A stretch of 5,441 nucleotides of DNA from Halobacteriales archaeon QH_10_67_13 (GTDB lineage Archaea > Halobacteriota > Halobacteria > Halobacteriales > Haloarculaceae), in contig PXQL01000101.1 of assembly GCA_003021335.1 (NCBI GenBank), positions 14,382 through 19,822 on the forward strand. Reading direction: 5' to 3'. This document shows positions 4,772-5,441 of this stretch, piece after piece. Below the pieces are notes generated by a model, which did no database searches, was not told where the DNA came from, and saw only the letters and a program-made list of their open reading frames with translations. The translations under genes were made by a program, and so were the position numbers. Each line of letters opens with the position of its first letter. Positions within the stretch are counted from its first letter, which is position 1.

Positions 4772-5441
4772 ATGCGCGTGAGCACGCTCGGAGCGGGGAA
4801 TCCACAGGTCGCAGTCGTCGGTGCCATTCACGGTGACGAGCCGTCCGGTGCTCGTGCAATCGAGCGGTTTCTCTCGGAGACACACGACGTGCAGCGCCCG
4901 GTCAAGCTGATCATCCTCAACGAGCCCGCCCTCAAGCGAGACGCTCGGTACGTCGATGTCGACATCAACCGCGTGTTACCCGGCGACCCGACCGCCGAAG
5001 CGTACGAACGGCGGCTGGCCTACGACTTCGTTCGAGAGATCGCCGGCTGTGTCGGAATGGGAATTCACTCGACGTTCTCGTCAACCCAGCCGTTCGGAAC
5101 GATCGCGAATCCGAACGACCGGAAACGGAGTCTGGTCGGGTCGCTCAGCGGCGTCGACCACGTCGTCGATTTCACCCGTGTCAGCAGCGGCAGTCGAGGG
5201 GTCGATCTCCCGTGGTACGTCGACATCGAAGCCGGACTACAGCAGTCGAGTGCCGCGGCCGACAACGCATACGACTGTATAGTCGAGTTTCTCACCTTTA
5301 CGGGCGTTCTCGACGGCACCATCTCGGAGACGGACACCAGGGAGTACAGGGTCACCGAGATAGTCCGGAAAGACCCCGACAGCGAGTACCGGTTCCGTTC
5401 GGAGAACTTCCAACGCATCGCCGAAGGTGAGGTGTACGCCA
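4772..5441 (+). CDS. Succinylglutamate desuccinylase/aspartoacylase family zinc hydrolase (M14), 3' end outside window
   Basis: This family contains zinc-dependent deacylases that cleave N-acyl amino acids, such as AstE and aspartoacylase; the exact substrate is not predictable here. The 223 visible residues read without a stop to the window edge. Zinc ligands His20 and Glu23 lie in AIHGDEPSG (18-26), substrate-binding Asn65-Arg66 in DINRVLPGD (64-72), a third zinc ligand His99 in GIHS (98-101), and a likely catalytic Glu153 in DIEAG (151-155). Residues from about 190 fit the start of the C-terminal beta domain. The Asp usually before the third ligand (DLHS) is replaced, giving GIHS. ATG 4772 is supported by the family start and by the TATA box 27 bp upstream. 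The gene diverges from the broken metallo-hydrolase. It appears intact as far as seen; the missing C-terminus prevents a firmer call. Confidence 0.85.
   Translation, partial: MRVSTLGAGNPQVAVVGAIHGDEPSGARAIERFLSETHDVQRPVKLIILNEPALKRDARYVDVDINRVLPGDPTAEAYERRLAYDFVREIAGCVGMGIHSTFSSTQPFGTIANPNDRKRSLVGSLSGVDHVVDFTRVSSGSRGVDLPWYVDIEAGLQQSSAAADNAYDCIVEFLTFTGVLDGTISETDTREYRVTEIVRKDPDSEYRFRSENFQRIAEGEVYA

Noticed and set aside
1..5441. tRNA, rRNA, CRISPR, insertion sequence or defence island
   Set aside because: No cloverleaf-like sequence, regularly spaced repeats, transposase motif, terminal inverted repeats or defence-type domain was seen on either strand.

Overview
The window looks like chromosome of a halophilic archaeon (class Halobacteria). 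The DNA is GC-rich with strongly G/C-ending codons, the predicted proteins are rich in Asp, Glu, Ala and Val and poor in Lys, and several genes have an A/T-rich box centred 25-27 bp before the ATG with no Shine-Dalgarno, as expected for leaderless haloarchaeal transcripts. The genus cannot be named from sequence alone.

Layout. Positions 1-342 hold no gene I can assign, although fragments of minus-strand frames there look faintly coding. An intact purT follows (343-1545, +), for the formate-dependent third step of purine synthesis. Next is a broken aminoglycoside-phosphotransferase-family kinase (1699-2546, +): its two halves lie in different frames, and the catalytic loop that should lie between them is missing. 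A 320-base gap with two adjacent inverted repeats and a TATA-like box precedes an intact stand-alone class I glutamine amidotransferase (2867-3511, +). Convergent to it is a metallo-beta-lactamase-fold hydrolase of the AHL-lactonase-like family (3809-4547, -), full length and with every metal ligand present, but split by one small frameshift near 4160. A 224-base divergent promoter region follows, with a 12-bp palindrome and a clear TATA box, and then an M14 zinc hydrolase of the succinylglutamate desuccinylase/aspartoacylase family (from 4772, +) that runs off the right edge.

How the genes relate. I see no operon and no multi-gene pathway. Each gene appears to have its own promoter, and only purT has a firm metabolic assignment. 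The most notable property is decay: two of the five recognisable genes are disrupted, in different ways. The kinase has a large, function-removing deletion and is a convincing pseudogene. The hydrolase has a 1-2 nt indel that could be recent decay, a sequencing error or, less likely, recoding. I did not find a new defence, mobile or RNA-guided system here, and no tRNA, rRNA, CRISPR array or insertion sequence.
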